A stretch of DNA of 37,368 nucleotides from the NCBI GenBank assembly GCA_001179505.1, contig CDMY01000645.1, positions 1 through 37,368 of the forward strand. Reading direction: 5' to 3'. A program made the translations under genes and the position numbers. Origin of the DNA: Vitrella brassicaformis. Lineage: Eukaryota > Sar > Vitrellaceae. Of this stretch, positions 1-10,571 are shown in pieces; positions within the stretch are counted from its first letter, which is position 1; each line of letters begins with the position of its first letter. The notes below the pieces were generated by a model. The model was not told the origin of the DNA. It did not search any database and saw only the letters and a program-made list of their open reading frames with translations.

Positions 1-2
1 AG

Positions 3-80
3 TTTGATGGTGAGTATGACTTCATATATGAGTTGCATGAGATGGAGCAGTGGGTGCTTGACGCTGACTTGTCAGACTAG
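3..80 (+). CDS. C-terminal end of an unidentified protein (partial)
   Basis: The frame is open from the window edge and ends at a TAG at 78-80. It encodes 25 residues, beginning FDGEYDFIYE and ending VLDADLSD. The acidic and aromatic composition and lack of low-complexity repeats look like a real protein end, not intron or intergenic DNA. The upstream part lies outside the window, so no family can be named. The last codons and the stop lie inside a perfect inverted repeat (42-95). The tail may belong to the last exon of a plus-strand gene; chance cannot be excluded for so short a stretch. Confidence 0.5.
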   Translation, partial: FDGEYDFIYELHEMEQWVLDADLSD

Positions 81-95
81 CACCCACTGCTCCAT
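42..95. repeat. Perfect 17-bp inverted repeat spanning a stop codon
   Basis: The left arm ATGGAGCAGTGGGTGCT (42-58) is the exact reverse complement of 79-95. The 20-nt spacer holds a second small hairpin, CTGAC-TT-GTCAG (64-75). The right arm includes the last two bases of the TAG stop at 78-80. In RNA this would be a strong stem-loop at the end of the coding region. Confidence 0.85.
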
Positions 96-605
96 GGGAA
101 GGGCAGATAGGCCTTGTGCATGCATTCTGCATGTGCCTGTTGCCTGTTTGGTGTGTGCTGTGGACAGAGAAGATGCCTGGTTGCGCCGGAAGGTAGCGCC
201 GGGCTTAGGGACAGGTGTCTCGTCAAACCCTTAACCAACCAACCAACTAGTATTGTGCCGGCCGCCTTCGGCGGCCGTGGATCCCGAGGAGCTCAAGCTG
301 GAGCGGGCAAAGTAATAAGGTTGACAACGCCACCTCGGCGCACGTCTTTATAGGTTCTGCAACAGAAGCCTGAAGCCGCTCGGTTGGGGTTCAGGGTTTA
401 GGGTTTGAATGTCCCATTGGCCCAGATCTTGATCGAATTGCACTATGCTCGCGAGATACTGTGCCGCGCGACTCGAGAAGCGCACCTTTCGAACCACCAG
501 CGGGCGCTTGACATCGCCATGAGGCCGAAAAGGAAACCCTAAATGTGCACCTTTAGGGTTTCTTCCGTCGTTAGCTAGTGGGGAGATCGACATCCGTTGG
601 GACAG
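81..605. other. Unassigned region upstream of carbonic anhydrase
   Basis: I find no convincing exon here, although the N-terminal exon(s) of the carbonic anhydrase should lie in this region. There is an 8-bp hairpin with a 3-nt loop at 259-277 (arms CGGCCGCC and GGCGGCCG). A short open stretch ends in a double stop TAATAA near 312-317, reading VDPEELKLERAK, with no start or family. There are three telomere-like 10-mers (397-406, 534-543, 552-561). This is likely the 3' flank of the first gene plus the promoter and 5' end of the next. Confidence 0.5.
534..561. repeat. Telomere-like (telo-box) inverted repeat
   Basis: AAACCCTAAA (534-543) and TTTAGGGTTT (552-561) face each other across an 8-nt spacer that contains the palindrome GTGCAC. 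A third copy, TTTAGGGTTT, lies at 397-406. TTTAGGG is the plant-type telomere unit, and the interstitial AAACCCTAA box is a known promoter element in plants. A regulatory role here is inferred only. Confidence 0.6.
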
Positions 606-2108
606 GTGAAGCATGGCTCGTCGGTGGTCAGCTTTTTCTACCCGCCACTTGAGGAGGAAATCACCATCTTCTGGTCAGTCTGCTGCCCTCTCGTCGTGTA
701 CGTACACGGAAATGCACTTTGTGTGTCTGTGTGTGTGAACAGGAACGAGATATTCGTGGACGGAGAGCTGAAGGATCCCGACGGCACAGAGGACTTTGGG
801 TATCTGCAGTACCAAGGGAAGCAGTTTGTCGCCGTGTCGTAAGCAAGCCAAGCCAGAACGCACACCTGCCTGCCTGCCTGCCTTAATTGCGCCTTCCGTG
901 TTCCTTGTCGGTCCGTGCAGCTTTCACTTCCACTCCCGGTCGGAACACACGTTCGACGGCAAACAGTTCCCCCTGGAGATGCACATAGTGCACGTGCGAA
1001 CCGACAATGATCAAACCCTGCGTGAGTAGCCCACCGAATGACTGCTTTGCTGCTTTACTGCCTTTGGTCTATCCTTCTCTGTGTGTCTACTGACTGGCAG
1101 CTGAGTTTGCGGTTCTTGGTTTTCTGTTCGCGGAAGGCCCGACGAGAAATCGATTCCTCGCGTCTCTCGGTGAGCACTTTGGACTTTCGGATGCAGAACG
1201 ATTTCCATGTGATGTGTGCACACGGATGTTATTGGATGAATATGCAGAGAACCCAGATGGCGAGCCCAGGCTCCCTTCAGCCGACGAGCCAGACGTCATG
1301 TATACAGTCGACTCTGACCTCTCCGAGGTACCATGTACCAGAAGGCAAAGTTCTTCAGATACACACACAAAGGGAGACGCGCAAGGAGCGCGAATGAAGT
1401 GCTCTTCTTTCTCTCTGTCTCTCTGTCTCTCTCTCTTTCCTCTCACTCTCAATAGCTCGGCCAATTTGCCGCGGATTCCAGGATCTTCCATTACCCGGGC
1501 AGCCTGACGACGCCCCCCTGCACGCAGGCAAGCCACTAACTATCGCAGCGGATTTCACCTCACTTGGTTGGTGCAGCCACCCTCTCTTTCTCTTTACCTG
1601 CTTGTCAGGCCGTGAATTGGTTTGTGGTTCAGAAGCCCTTGCTGGCGAAGAAAGAGCAGCTCGACTTGTGGGTGAAGGCCAACCTCAACGGAAACAGCTT
1701 CAGATTGACACAAAACCCCGAGTCGTTCGAAGGACAGGTGAGCGATTCACGGCAGGCACTTTCTTTGAGGAAGGCTTCGCATGTCGCGTTGTGCGGTAGT
1801 GTGGGTGTTGATTCATTCAGACGACGCAGAGGAACGAGCTGGTGGACAGGTTTGGAGTCCTGAAGATCCATGCCGACTTTGTGCCGTCACTGATACCGGT
1901 TGACAGAGGAAGCATCCCAGTCAGTCCCGTGTTCCCTGACGAGATGCGAGACGCCGTCATGATGGCGTTGTACCGAGCTGAGAAAAGGAGACAGCATGCA
2001 GATGCCATCTTGCAGACAGCAGAGAGAGAGCGACACGACCCACTGGAGAAGTTGAAGGACCTTTTCATCAGCTCGATTGGCGGAGGGAACCTGGCAGGAC
2101 TGAACTGA
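606..2108 (+). CDS. Alpha-type carbonic anhydrase (5' end unresolved)
   Basis: Carbonic anhydrases interconvert CO2 and bicarbonate with a zinc held by three histidines. Exons with consistent phase are 606-673, 743-838, 921-1021, 1101-1169, 1197-1327, 1456-1527, 1609-1737 and 1821-2108 (317 residues). The alpha-family core is clear. FHFHSRSEHT followed by EMHIVH supplies the three zinc-ligand histidines. LPEFAVLGFLFAEG and YPGSLTTPPCTQ then AVNWFVVQKP follow in family order. The intron after 1527 has a GC donor (CAG|gcaagc). The C-terminal ~95 residues are a charged, helical extension beyond the usual end. The family's N-terminal block with the QSPI motif, and a start ATG, were not found upstream. 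They may lie in an unrecognised exon or be missing from the assembly. The class is confident; localisation is unknown. Confidence 0.88.
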
Positions 2109-3162
2109 CAGAGGGATGCGTGTTTGTTGGGTGCGTGGGTGCGTGGGTAGCCGGCCAAGGCTCATCGGCTGGTGGTTCGTTCCATTCATGACTTGGCTAA
2201 GTGAGTGAGTGCCTTTTTGTGTGTGTGTGTGTCTGTGTGTGTGTCTCTGCATTGATATGTGATAATTTGGACTGTAGTGAGTTTTTGCCGTGGGGGTTGT
2301 TTTGGGCTTCAGCAAGGCCCGTAGCATGCGTACGTACGTAATGCTGTGTCTGATTGCCTTGCTGCTCGATCATTCGTTCATACGTTCATTCATTCAGTCA
2401 CATCCGTGTGCCGCATTTATCGTCTTGCTGTCCATTTGGCCACAAAGACAGACAGAATGGGCCCACAGTGATGACGGCTGCGTGTGTGTGTGTGGGTCGA
2501 TGGAATGACGTCCCCCTGTGTGTGTTTACGCACGTGTTTAAATTGCGTGCGCTGGTTCGCCTTCATGTACGTGTGATGTCTTGTGTCGTGTTGTGTTGTG
2601 TTGTGGGTGTGTTGTGTCTGTCTGTGTGACCCGGTCACTGGTGTGCTCCCAAACGCGAGCGACTGACTGACGGGTCGACATGACGAGACATCACTTGATC
2701 ATGATGGGGGCGGGTCAAAGGATGGATGGATGGATGGATCAGCACACACAGATTGGAACGGTATCCTTCACACCGTCCTTTCAACAAGTGAATTGATCGG
2801 TGTTCAATTCAATCAGCGATTGTGTCGGAATGAATTAGCCATTCTGTCTGTCTGTCTGTCTGTCTGCCTTGGCACGCAGGATGCCTGGAGGAAAAACCCC
2901 ACTCGCCCACCGTCTCACTTGGAGGCGTGCGTCTGGCCCGCCGGCCAGCAGCAATCCATGCATGCCTACAGACTGCCAGCGAGGCTCGGCTCTCATTGGT
3001 TGAATATCATACATAGACGCGTGCATGACATGTCATCGAACGCCACTGTGTTCCATGCCATCGATTCCACTCAGCCATCGACACCACCACGTACTTGTGT
3101 GTTTCCCTCCCTGTCCGTCTGGCTCTGGCTATGGCGGCTGGAGGTATCTGAAAGAGGACGAA
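2109..3162. other. Convergent intergenic region with microsatellites
   Basis: This lies between the 3' ends of the carbonic anhydrase (+) and the ubiquitin fusion (-). I see no coding signal. It is filled with simple repeats: a TG-rich tract at about 2216-2246, GATG units at 2720-2739 and TGTC units at about 2843-2867. It presumably holds both 3' UTRs and polyadenylation sites, but I recognise no clear poly(A) signal. Confidence 0.6.
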
Positions 3163-4700
3163 TTAGCATCCCGCGAGTCGGGTGATGAGGTGCAGGGTCG
3201 ACTCTTTCTGAATGCTGTAATCAGACAACATACGGCCGTCCTCCAGCTGCCTGCAACACACACACACCAGTGGGTGGGGGCCGCACACAGAGTGTGGTGA
3301 ATGGACGGACACGTGTGTGTGCAGTTGTAAGGTTGTCTGCCTGGGTCGGTCGTCACTTACTGACCGGCCTGCGAAGATGAGTCGCTGCTGGTCGACGGGT
3401 ATCCCTTCACCCCGCTGGATGGCCTGCTTGAACGTCTCAATGGTGGCCTCTGCACACGCCTCCACGGTGATGGTCTTGCCTGCACACGACAACCATCCAT
3501 CCATCCATCCATGGCGGACAGACTTTTGTCAGTCAGTGGCATTCAGTGGTTGACCGGTGAGTGTCTTGACGAACAGGACCATGTATGACTTGGCACGGTC
3601 CTTCAGGCTGCACACATCCACACACAACAGCCCCGCTCCTTATTGTTCGTATCCCTCTATGCCTCTCTCTCTGTCTGTCTGTCTGTCTGTCTGCTGCGTA
3701 CTGTTGCTCTTGAGGGAGTAGTACGTCGGTGGAGATGCGGCTGCTCTCGGGGGCCGGCTCCCAACCAGGCAAAGGCAGCTGCGACGGCTCCGGACTGACA
3801 ACACCCAACCGAACACAGACAGACACGTGGTGAGTGCTCTTCGGTCGTCTGTTTTGTCCGTGTCCCCGTGCTCACCCGCCGTCGTAGTCATATCCAAATG
3901 TCTGGAGGAAGTTGCCCAGTGCATCGCGGCGTCTGCTCTCCTTGACGTCATGGCTATCGTACTCGCCCATCGGATCACTGCACACATACACACATGCATA
4001 CATAGTGATTGACTGCACGGGATGGAGGGATGGCATGTAGGACTGTGGTATGACGGGTTCGATGCCGACGATGCGCGAGAGCGACATGTACAGCACCGGA
4101 TCGACCAGCACAGAGTGCCACACGAGATCAATGTGAGGAGGCACCGACAAACGGCACTGACGGTCATTCTCCTCGCCCTTCTGTTCGCAATCAACACACA
4201 CCCAACAGCAGTCAGAAAGCAGCACACAGCGGCGATCAAATGAAATGCCCCACATTGCTAAACGTACGAGCATCATGAACAGCAAAAAGTCCCGGACAGC
4301 CACGGGCGCCTGGGCGGCGTCAAAGAGGCCCTCCTGTGTGAGGCGGTAGATGACCTCGGACCACTTGAGTGTCTGGATTTCATCCCACAAACACACCAGG
4401 TGCTGTAGGTAACACAGGCACACCACACACGACGCCAAAGAAACGGCTCTTGCTGCACAGCTGTCACCCGCCACTTTGTTCTTCCTGAGTTACCTCTGGC
4501 AGGTCGTGTTCGAGGGCAGCCACACGCTGAGGCCTCCCAGCCATCTCAATCACGCCCCAGAGAGTTCCAAAAGCTTCCTCCAGACTGCGAGCTGCAGAGC
4601 GGAGCCGGAGGGATTCGGTCGAACTCATTGCATCGTTGGAATGAATCATGTGGAAGTACATTGACTCATAGCGCAACGGCAGGCAGAGTCGGTCTCTCAT
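3163..4700 (-). CDS. GRDP-like protein with C-terminal degenerate ubiquitin domain
   Basis: Eight exons (4494-4700, 4268-4402, 4014-4180, 3876-3977, 3702-3794, 3555-3607, 3365-3479, 3163-3250) join to exactly 319 residues plus TAA. Residues 244-319 are a full 76-residue ubiquitin fold: [40 protein letters not shown]. Lys6, 11, 27 and 63 and the Leu8/Ile44 patch are kept. Lys48 is Arg and the terminal Gly-Gly is Gly-Cys, so it cannot be matured and conjugated like ubiquitin. The middle has [18 protein letters not shown], resembling the Trp-His motif of GRDP/DUF1399-type proteins, which I infer with moderate certainty. The start at 4700 is the first ATG in frame. Downstream Mets (residues 14, 18, 25 and 53) are alternatives; the octamer AGCTCGCA overlaps codons near residue 37. 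Confidence 0.82.
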
Positions 4701-5331
4701 GCAATGAACTGTGTCGATCGACAACCCCTCAAATCAGGCGGAGTGAATCATCCATTCATTGACCATTGCAACACGCACACGCCCCCGCAGGTGTCCGTAG
4801 GAAGAGTCCCCTGCATGCCACCAAGTACGAAGCCGTCTGGCTTGTGTTGCGCTGTCGTGTGAGAGAGGCCTGGTGACTGTATGTACTGTCTATCCGTCAG
4901 GGAGGTCAGGTGGGTGTCCCGGCCAAGTCGGTGGGTGCACCCATTCATTAACTAGTGGCTGCACTGCACTGCCTGGTGTGACTGACACCCTACACGTGCC
5001 CTCACCAGACCCCTCACCTCACGCACACACGAGACTGACATCATACCACAGCCCATGGACCGAGACAGACACAAGGAACTCGCTCGGGAGACCGGCATCT
5101 CATCGCATCACACACACACATACATGCAATGCAACGCAACGCAACGGATGGATGGATGGCCCTCCATCAGTGCATTGCATTCACCGTCTGGGCAACATGC
5201 TTACGATACCCACTCGTTTTGTCGAATTAATTAGCCACTGCGTCTGTCTCCCTTGCTGTCTGTCTGTCTGGCTGCCTGTCTGTGCGCTGGTCAGGCGAAT
5301 TAAACTTCCTGCCAGCTGCAGGTACATCACA
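4701..5331. other. Intergenic region between two minus-strand genes
   Basis: This should hold the promoter of the ubiquitin-fusion gene and the 3' UTR of GRASP. I see no coding exon. It contains short CA, TGTC and GGAT repeats and a small CAACG run near 5130. The octamer found in the head-to-head promoters is absent from it. Confidence 0.5.
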
Positions 5332-8274
5332 TCACTGGAACGCATTGGCGGTGGCCTGATAGATGACGCCGGGTCGCGGGGGACCATCCACAACACCTGC
5401 GCACCAACAGTCACACGCATCGATGCCCGAACTAACTTGTGCTCCTGTGTTGTCATGGTAACTCGCTCACACTTGAGCGTAGGTACCTTCATGCTGCATG
5501 GTGGCAGGGTTGAACTGCTGCTGGTGTGGCTGCTGCGTGGGGTGTGGCTGTGGCTGGGGGCCGAACAGGGATGAGGAGTCGTGCTGTGACTGCGACGAAC
5601 TGGGCGGGCCAAACAGGTCACTGGGCACTGAAAGGGAGTGAACACAGAACGACGCAGGCGGTTTGGTCTATGTCTATCTATCTGTCTGTATGTATGTATG
5701 TATGTGTTGTCGTGTCATTGATTAGCAGATCCGCCTCACCTAGGTTGTGCTGTTGGTGCTGTCCGAATATCTGCTTCGGATCCGCCGCGGGAGGCACCGG
5801 GGCGACAGGCGCCTGGGGCACGCATTGCAACACAATATAACACAACACCCATACTATATACGTATGAATGCACCGACCATATGGTGTTGTCTGTCTGTTG
5901 TTCTGCCCTCAGCCCACCCACCCTCCTACCCACTCACTCACCTGTGGCTGGTACATGTAATGGTGCTGGTGGTGGTGTATCATTGGCCCCTTCTGGACGT
6001 CCATCCTGGCATTGCCCCTCTCCCTCTCGTCCCCTGCGGCGTAGGCGTACCCCTGCTGCCTCTTCTCCTCACTGGGGCTGCTGGATATGGTGCTGCTCGT
6101 GTCCACATGCACCCCGTTGGCCTTGGCGGGCACTCCATTGAGGTCACTAGTCTGCGACGGGACGGTAGGGGCAGCCTGAGGAGGGGGCGGGGGAGGGGGC
6201 GGCTGGGGGGGCGGTGCAGTGGATGTGTTTGCGGAGGCATACGCTGCCATCTGCGGACCTTCCTGTGGCTGGGCGGCTGGTGGAGGGGACGGTCTCGGCG
6301 GTGCACCCTGGGCACCGACACCACCATGAAGATCTGCCAACAGAGCCATGAACCCAAAAGGAAAGACACCTTTGTAAGAAGTCGACGTGTATGTTGTGCG
6401 ACACGCACTCACACACTAACTCACTCACCTGTGGCCCCCCCAGCGGCCTGTTGTGGGTAGCCCATCTGTTGCGGGGGTGGCCCATACTGGTGGTGGTGCT
6501 GTTGCTGTTGCTGAGGGGCATACCCATACCCACCCTGGTAACCCACCTGAGGCCCCTGCTGCTGCTGCTGGTGGTGCTGGTGGTGCTGGTATGCACCATA
6601 TGGCTGCTGGGGGGGATAGCCGTACGCAGCCTGGGGATGCTGCTGCTGCTGCTGGTGCTGCTGCTGCATGGACTCGGTGGCCCCTGGCTGTGCATACGGT
6701 GGTGGCGCATTCTGCCCTGCCGCTGCGTTGGCGGCAACATACTGCTGTGGTGGTGGGGCTTCCGGCACCTGGTCGAGAGAGAATCGAGACAGACACCGCA
6801 CAAACAAACACATGTCCATTGCTCCGTGCGTTTGTGGCGCGCGACCGTTCCTTGGTTACCTTGTGGGGGTGTTGTGGTGGTGGTGGCTGCATCTGTGGTG
6901 GGGTGGGGTACGTCTGTTGCTGCGGCTGTTGCTGCTGTTGTATTTGCGGGGTTTGTGGCTGTGCGGGCATGCTGCGGGGGGGCGGGATGCGGTGCAGCAG
7001 ACCTGTCCCGATGTCACACCCAATGCTGGGCCACGATAGAGAAAGAGGAAGCAAAGATGAGTGCGGCAGGTAGGGACGTGTGCCATGGGGTACCTGCCGT
7101 CCCCTCCCCAGTTGTGGTTAGGGGTGAGAATGACCTCTCGGATGGTCTCGACATCGCTGTTGTAGACGTACACCGCCACCGGCTTGTTGAGGTAGTAGTT
7201 GACCGTCTCAACCAGCTCATCCAAATCCTTAAACATCACCTGCAATCAACCCACAACCAATCAACCATACACACACCACACGAATCTCTTCGTGCTTTTC
7301 TCCCTCCCTCCCTCTGTCCATCCCTCTGTCCCTGTCTGTCTGTCTATCTGTCTGTCTGTCTGTCAGTGAGTCAGTCAGTGAGTCAGTCAGGTGTCGTACG
7401 TCTGATGTTCCGAGCAGCCAGTCCTTGTAGGGGACGAGGCCGGCCGCTGCAGCGGGCGATCGTGGAAAAATGTCGAGCACCCTGACCCCCTGGTTCTCGC
7501 AGTTCTCGAACGTGTCGTACCGCACCGTCGCGCCCAGCAGCCCCTGGCCGCCCCACTTGCTCGGTATCACATACACATCTGTGACGTGCACAAACAACAA
7601 ACAAAAACAAACAAACGAACATTCAGTGATTGCACCGTGGATGGAATGTGGGTCTATCATCTGTGTGTATGTGTGCCTACCTCTGACGTTCCTGCATCTG
7701 CAGTTGTAGACGGCGAGTTTGATCTGCCTCCCCTCCGACTCCTGCAGGGAATGAGTGGGAATGGATCCACAGGTGCCGATAACGACATATGCACACCGCA
7801 CCCTCCCCTCCCCCGTGTCGTGTCGTTGGCGTGTGGTGGCCGAATGAACTGGAGCTGCTTGGCTGACTGACTCCCTGACTGACTGACTCCCTGACTGACT
7901 GACCATGATTTTGTTGAAGAAGACCGTCTGGTCAGGCACCTGCACACATCGATGGAGCTTAGGCAGACACAGTATTCAATGTCCGCCGTTCATCGCCCCT
8001 TACTGACCATCTGCAAGCCGTCCACCTCAGTGATGAAATCGAAAAACACCTCCAGACCCGCGCGCTCTGCACACACACCCAAAGCACAAACGCACTGCGC
8101 CGTGTGTCGGTGGGAGGTAGGTGTTATCTTTCTCTGCGTGCCTGCGGGGCTGTGGCGGCACACTTTGAAGATGCGGAAACCTGCACACATTATACGGCAG
8201 AAACATGGAGAGGGCAGAGCACATCAGATCTGTCCACCTCAATCACCTCCAGGCGCTGACTGGGAACCGCCCAT
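5332..8274 (-). CDS. GRASP (Golgi reassembly stacking protein) with Q/P-rich tail
   Basis: GRASP proteins tether Golgi membranes and act in unconventional secretion. Thirteen exons (8247-8274, 8142-8180, 8008-8066, 7904-7939, 7681-7741, 7400-7578, 7094-7239, 6860-7025, 6429-6768, 5942-6333, 5740-5812, 5487-5627, 5332-5396) give 574 residues. The start MGGSQSAPGG has the Gly2 used for N-myristoylation in this family. Two GRASP-type PDZ domains follow: RAGLEVFFDFITEVDG, then SKWGGQGLLGATVRYDTF, FPRSPAAAAGLVPYKDWLLG, and REVILTPNHNWGGDGSIG with GTGLLHRIP. The second half is rich in Gln, Pro and His, as in the low-complexity regulatory tails of animal GRASPs, and has two DLFG/SLFG copies near the end. 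The second intron has a GC donor (GCAG|gcacgc). It is head-to-head with the CSP41b-like gene. Confidence 0.93.
7862..7904. repeat. CTGACTGACTCC-type tandem repeat in a GRASP intron
   Basis: Units of GACTGACT, interrupted by CCCT, repeat about three times directly downstream of the donor of exon 7904-7939, so the splice site itself lies in repeat DNA. It is typical of the many intronic microsatellites in this window. Confidence 0.7.
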
Positions 8275-8454
8275 CTCGCCGCTTTCGACGCACACTAGGC
8301 CTACAGACGCCTCTTCTTGCACGACGCTTCTCGGGTGTGGCCAATGGCGAGCTTTTGCGAGCTCCAGAGTGCTTCGCACTCCAAAACCGCTCCCTCGCTT
8401 CGCATTCAGCCTCTCTCTCATCTGATCGTTCTTTTGCCGTATCAGATCTGTGAA
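8275..8454. promoter_or_regulatory. Bidirectional promoter region, GRASP / CSP41b
   Basis: The two start codons are 180 bp apart on opposite strands. The block GGCGAGCTTTTGCGAGCT (8346-8363) contains GCGAGCT twice; on the minus strand it reads AGCTCGCA (8356-8363). A perfect GAGTGC-ttc-GCACTC hairpin follows at 8367-8381. The same octamer lies between the other head-to-head pairs. The regulatory role is inferred from position and recurrence. Confidence 0.6.
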
Positions 8455-9977
8455 ATGAAGTCGGTGGCAGCGCTGTGGTCCATGGCCCTCTGTGGCCATT
8501 GGCTCTGTGGCTCATCCCTGGCTTTCCTGCCGCCCTCCCCGCTCTCCAGCTCCCCTCTGCACCGCCTGAGAGCCAAGCACCGTCCCTCTGCAACCCTGAG
8601 GATGGCGGCGGACCAGCCGATGAAGGTGCTGCTCATCGGCGGCTCCCGCTTCTCGGGCCTCTATCTGTGGCGTGAGCTGCTGGACCGCGGTCATGACGTG
8701 ACGGTGTTCAACCGTGGCAAGACGGCCCTGCGGCCCATCCCGGGCGAGAGCGCCTCGGAGTTCGAGCGGCGCAAGAGCAGCACCAAGTTTGTCACGGGCG
8801 ACCGCAAGAACCTGGCCGACCTGCGCCAGGTGGCGTCGATGCAGTTCGACGCCATCTTCGACATGAATGGCCGTGAGGTGGATGAGACCAAGATGCTCGT
8901 GGACCTCTTCCCCAACCGCCTCAAGCACTACGTGTACATGAGCAGTGCGGGCGTGTACCTCAAGAGCGACGAGATGCCGCACCGGGAGGGCGATGCCGTG
9001 GACCCCAAGTGCCGCCACAAGGGCAAGCTCGACAGCGAGGAGTACCTCAGGTCCATCAACGCACCCTGGACATCCATCCGACCGACTTACATCTACGGTC
9101 CACTCAACTACAACCCGGTCGAGGAGTACTTCTTCGAGCGACTGGCGCAGAACCGGCCCGTGTGCATCCCCGGACATGGACAGCACCTCACCGGGCTCGG
9201 ACACGTCAGGGACCTCGCCAGGCAATTCGCTAACGTCCTCGGCAGGCCACACGCCGTCGGCAAGACCTACAACGCTGGCGTCAGTCAATCACGACACATT
9301 TAACGAACACATGAGCCACGCGACCCGACCCGGCAGGCAGAGAGCGATCGATGGAATCTGCATGTGTGGTGTGGTCAGGGTCTGGAGGCGGTGACGTTCG
9401 ACGGTGTGGCCAGGCTGTGTGCCGCGGCGATGGGCAAGGACCCGTCAAGGGTGGAGTTGGTGCACTACAACCCCAAGGACTTGGACTTCGGCAAGAAGAA
9501 GGCTTTCCCATTCAGACCACAACACTTCTTCACATCCATAGAGGTCCGCACCTGTGTCGGTCGTGTCACCCAGCGAGCCACACACGCACAAGGCATGGCA
9601 TACATCTCATCTCACCGTGTGATGCGATGCGATGCGATGCGATGCGATGCGTCGTGTCTTGTTGTGTCGGCGTCTGTCAGAATGCCATCCGTGATTTGGA
9701 TTGGCTGCCCGACTATGACAACCTCGAGGGCCTCAGGGACTCGTACCAAAACGACTTCGTGGTCAGTCTGACGGCATTGTTGGCGCACACCAGACACTTC
9801 ATTGTTTGCCTCACTGTGGTTGGTGCTTTGTCCATCCCTCCATCCCTCCATCGACGGATTGATTGATTGCTTGATCAGATCAAGCAGCGCGAGGGCAAGC
9901 TCAAGAACGACTTCGAGACCGACGACATCGTACTCGCAGCCGCAAAAAGAGACACGCGAGTCCCCACACTGGCGTAG
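8455..9977 (+). CDS. CSP41b-like plastid NAD(P)-fold RNA-binding protein
   Basis: CSP41 proteins are atypical short-chain dehydrogenase/epimerase-fold proteins that bind and stabilise plastid rRNA and mRNA. Exons 8455-9279, 9379-9543, 9681-9761 and 9879-9977 give 389 residues. After a hydrophobic signal peptide, [10 protein letters not shown] gives the Ala-Phe step of red-secondary plastid leaders. Next comes a Ser/Arg-rich transit stretch, then mature [20 protein letters not shown] with the nucleotide-binding turn. [58 protein letters not shown] and QHFFTSIE match the CSP41b family in order. The length fits a family member plus leader. The ATG at 8455 is chosen because it begins the signal peptide. 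It acts in the plastid, presumably with ribosomes or transcripts. It shares its upstream region with GRASP. Confidence 0.92.
9621..9650. repeat. GATGC pentanucleotide repeat, six perfect copies
   Basis: Six perfect GATGC units lie in the second intron of the CSP41b-like gene, about 30 bp before its acceptor region. No function is apparent. Confidence 0.85.
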
Positions 9978-10571
9978 GTGGCTGACCACCTACATGATTG
10001 ATCTAACCTGTGTAAGTGACGTCCGAGCTGTGACAGTGCTTGCCTTTCATGTGTGTGTCCGTCCGTCCCATTTGGACGACTCAATGTATGTACAGAAAAA
10101 GGGGTGCAGGGGAGGGAGACGGGGAGAGAGGGAGGGAGAGAAGTTAGGCTTTCAACTGATTGATTGCTACATCTTGCTTACATCAGTTGAAAGAAAGTGG
10201 ATGGATGGATGGCTGGGAGTGCTTGAATGGAATTTTGATGCTGTCTGGGGAGGGGGGAGGGGGGGTTGCTGAGGCAATGAATTTTTCCGACCTCCAGGTA
10301 CCGAACGATTCGGACTGTTGTGACATGATTCAAGACAGCAACAGTCTGTCAACACACGACTAAGAAATAGGTCAGTCACTCGACTCCGTATCACCTTGAC
10401 CACCAAATCATGAACTCACCCAACAACACTACACTGACTGACTGACACAGTGAGTCCACAGGCACGAGGCTCCCTCCCTCCCTCCCTCACTTTAACAAGG
10501 CAAGCGAACGTCCACCCCGCAGCCCACCCCACAAGCCCTCCCTCTGTGCCCATTGCTTTGTTAGGAGATTG
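9978..10571. other. Convergent intergenic region, CSP41b / rhomboid
   Basis: This lies between the two 3' ends. I see no exon. It is made of low-complexity DNA: a purine-rich GGGAG tract around 10100-10145, GGAT repeats at about 10198-10212, a G-run near 10245-10265 and CCCT repeats near 10472-10490. It presumably contains the 3' UTRs. Confidence 0.55.

Noticed and set aside
348-614. 88-codon minus-strand open frame upstream of carbonic anhydrase
   Set aside because: No family motif and no splice partners; it covers the telomere-like repeats and looks like a chance frame.
4045-4065. GGTTCGATGCC resembling a tRNA B box
   Set aside because: It lies in the coding exon for VGIEPVI of the ubiquitin-fusion gene and has no A box or acceptor stem around it.
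5909-7073. Long plus-strand frames opposite the GRASP tail
   Set aside because: They are mirror images of Gln/Pro-rich codons (poly-Leu and poly-Gly frames); all domain motifs are on the minus strand.
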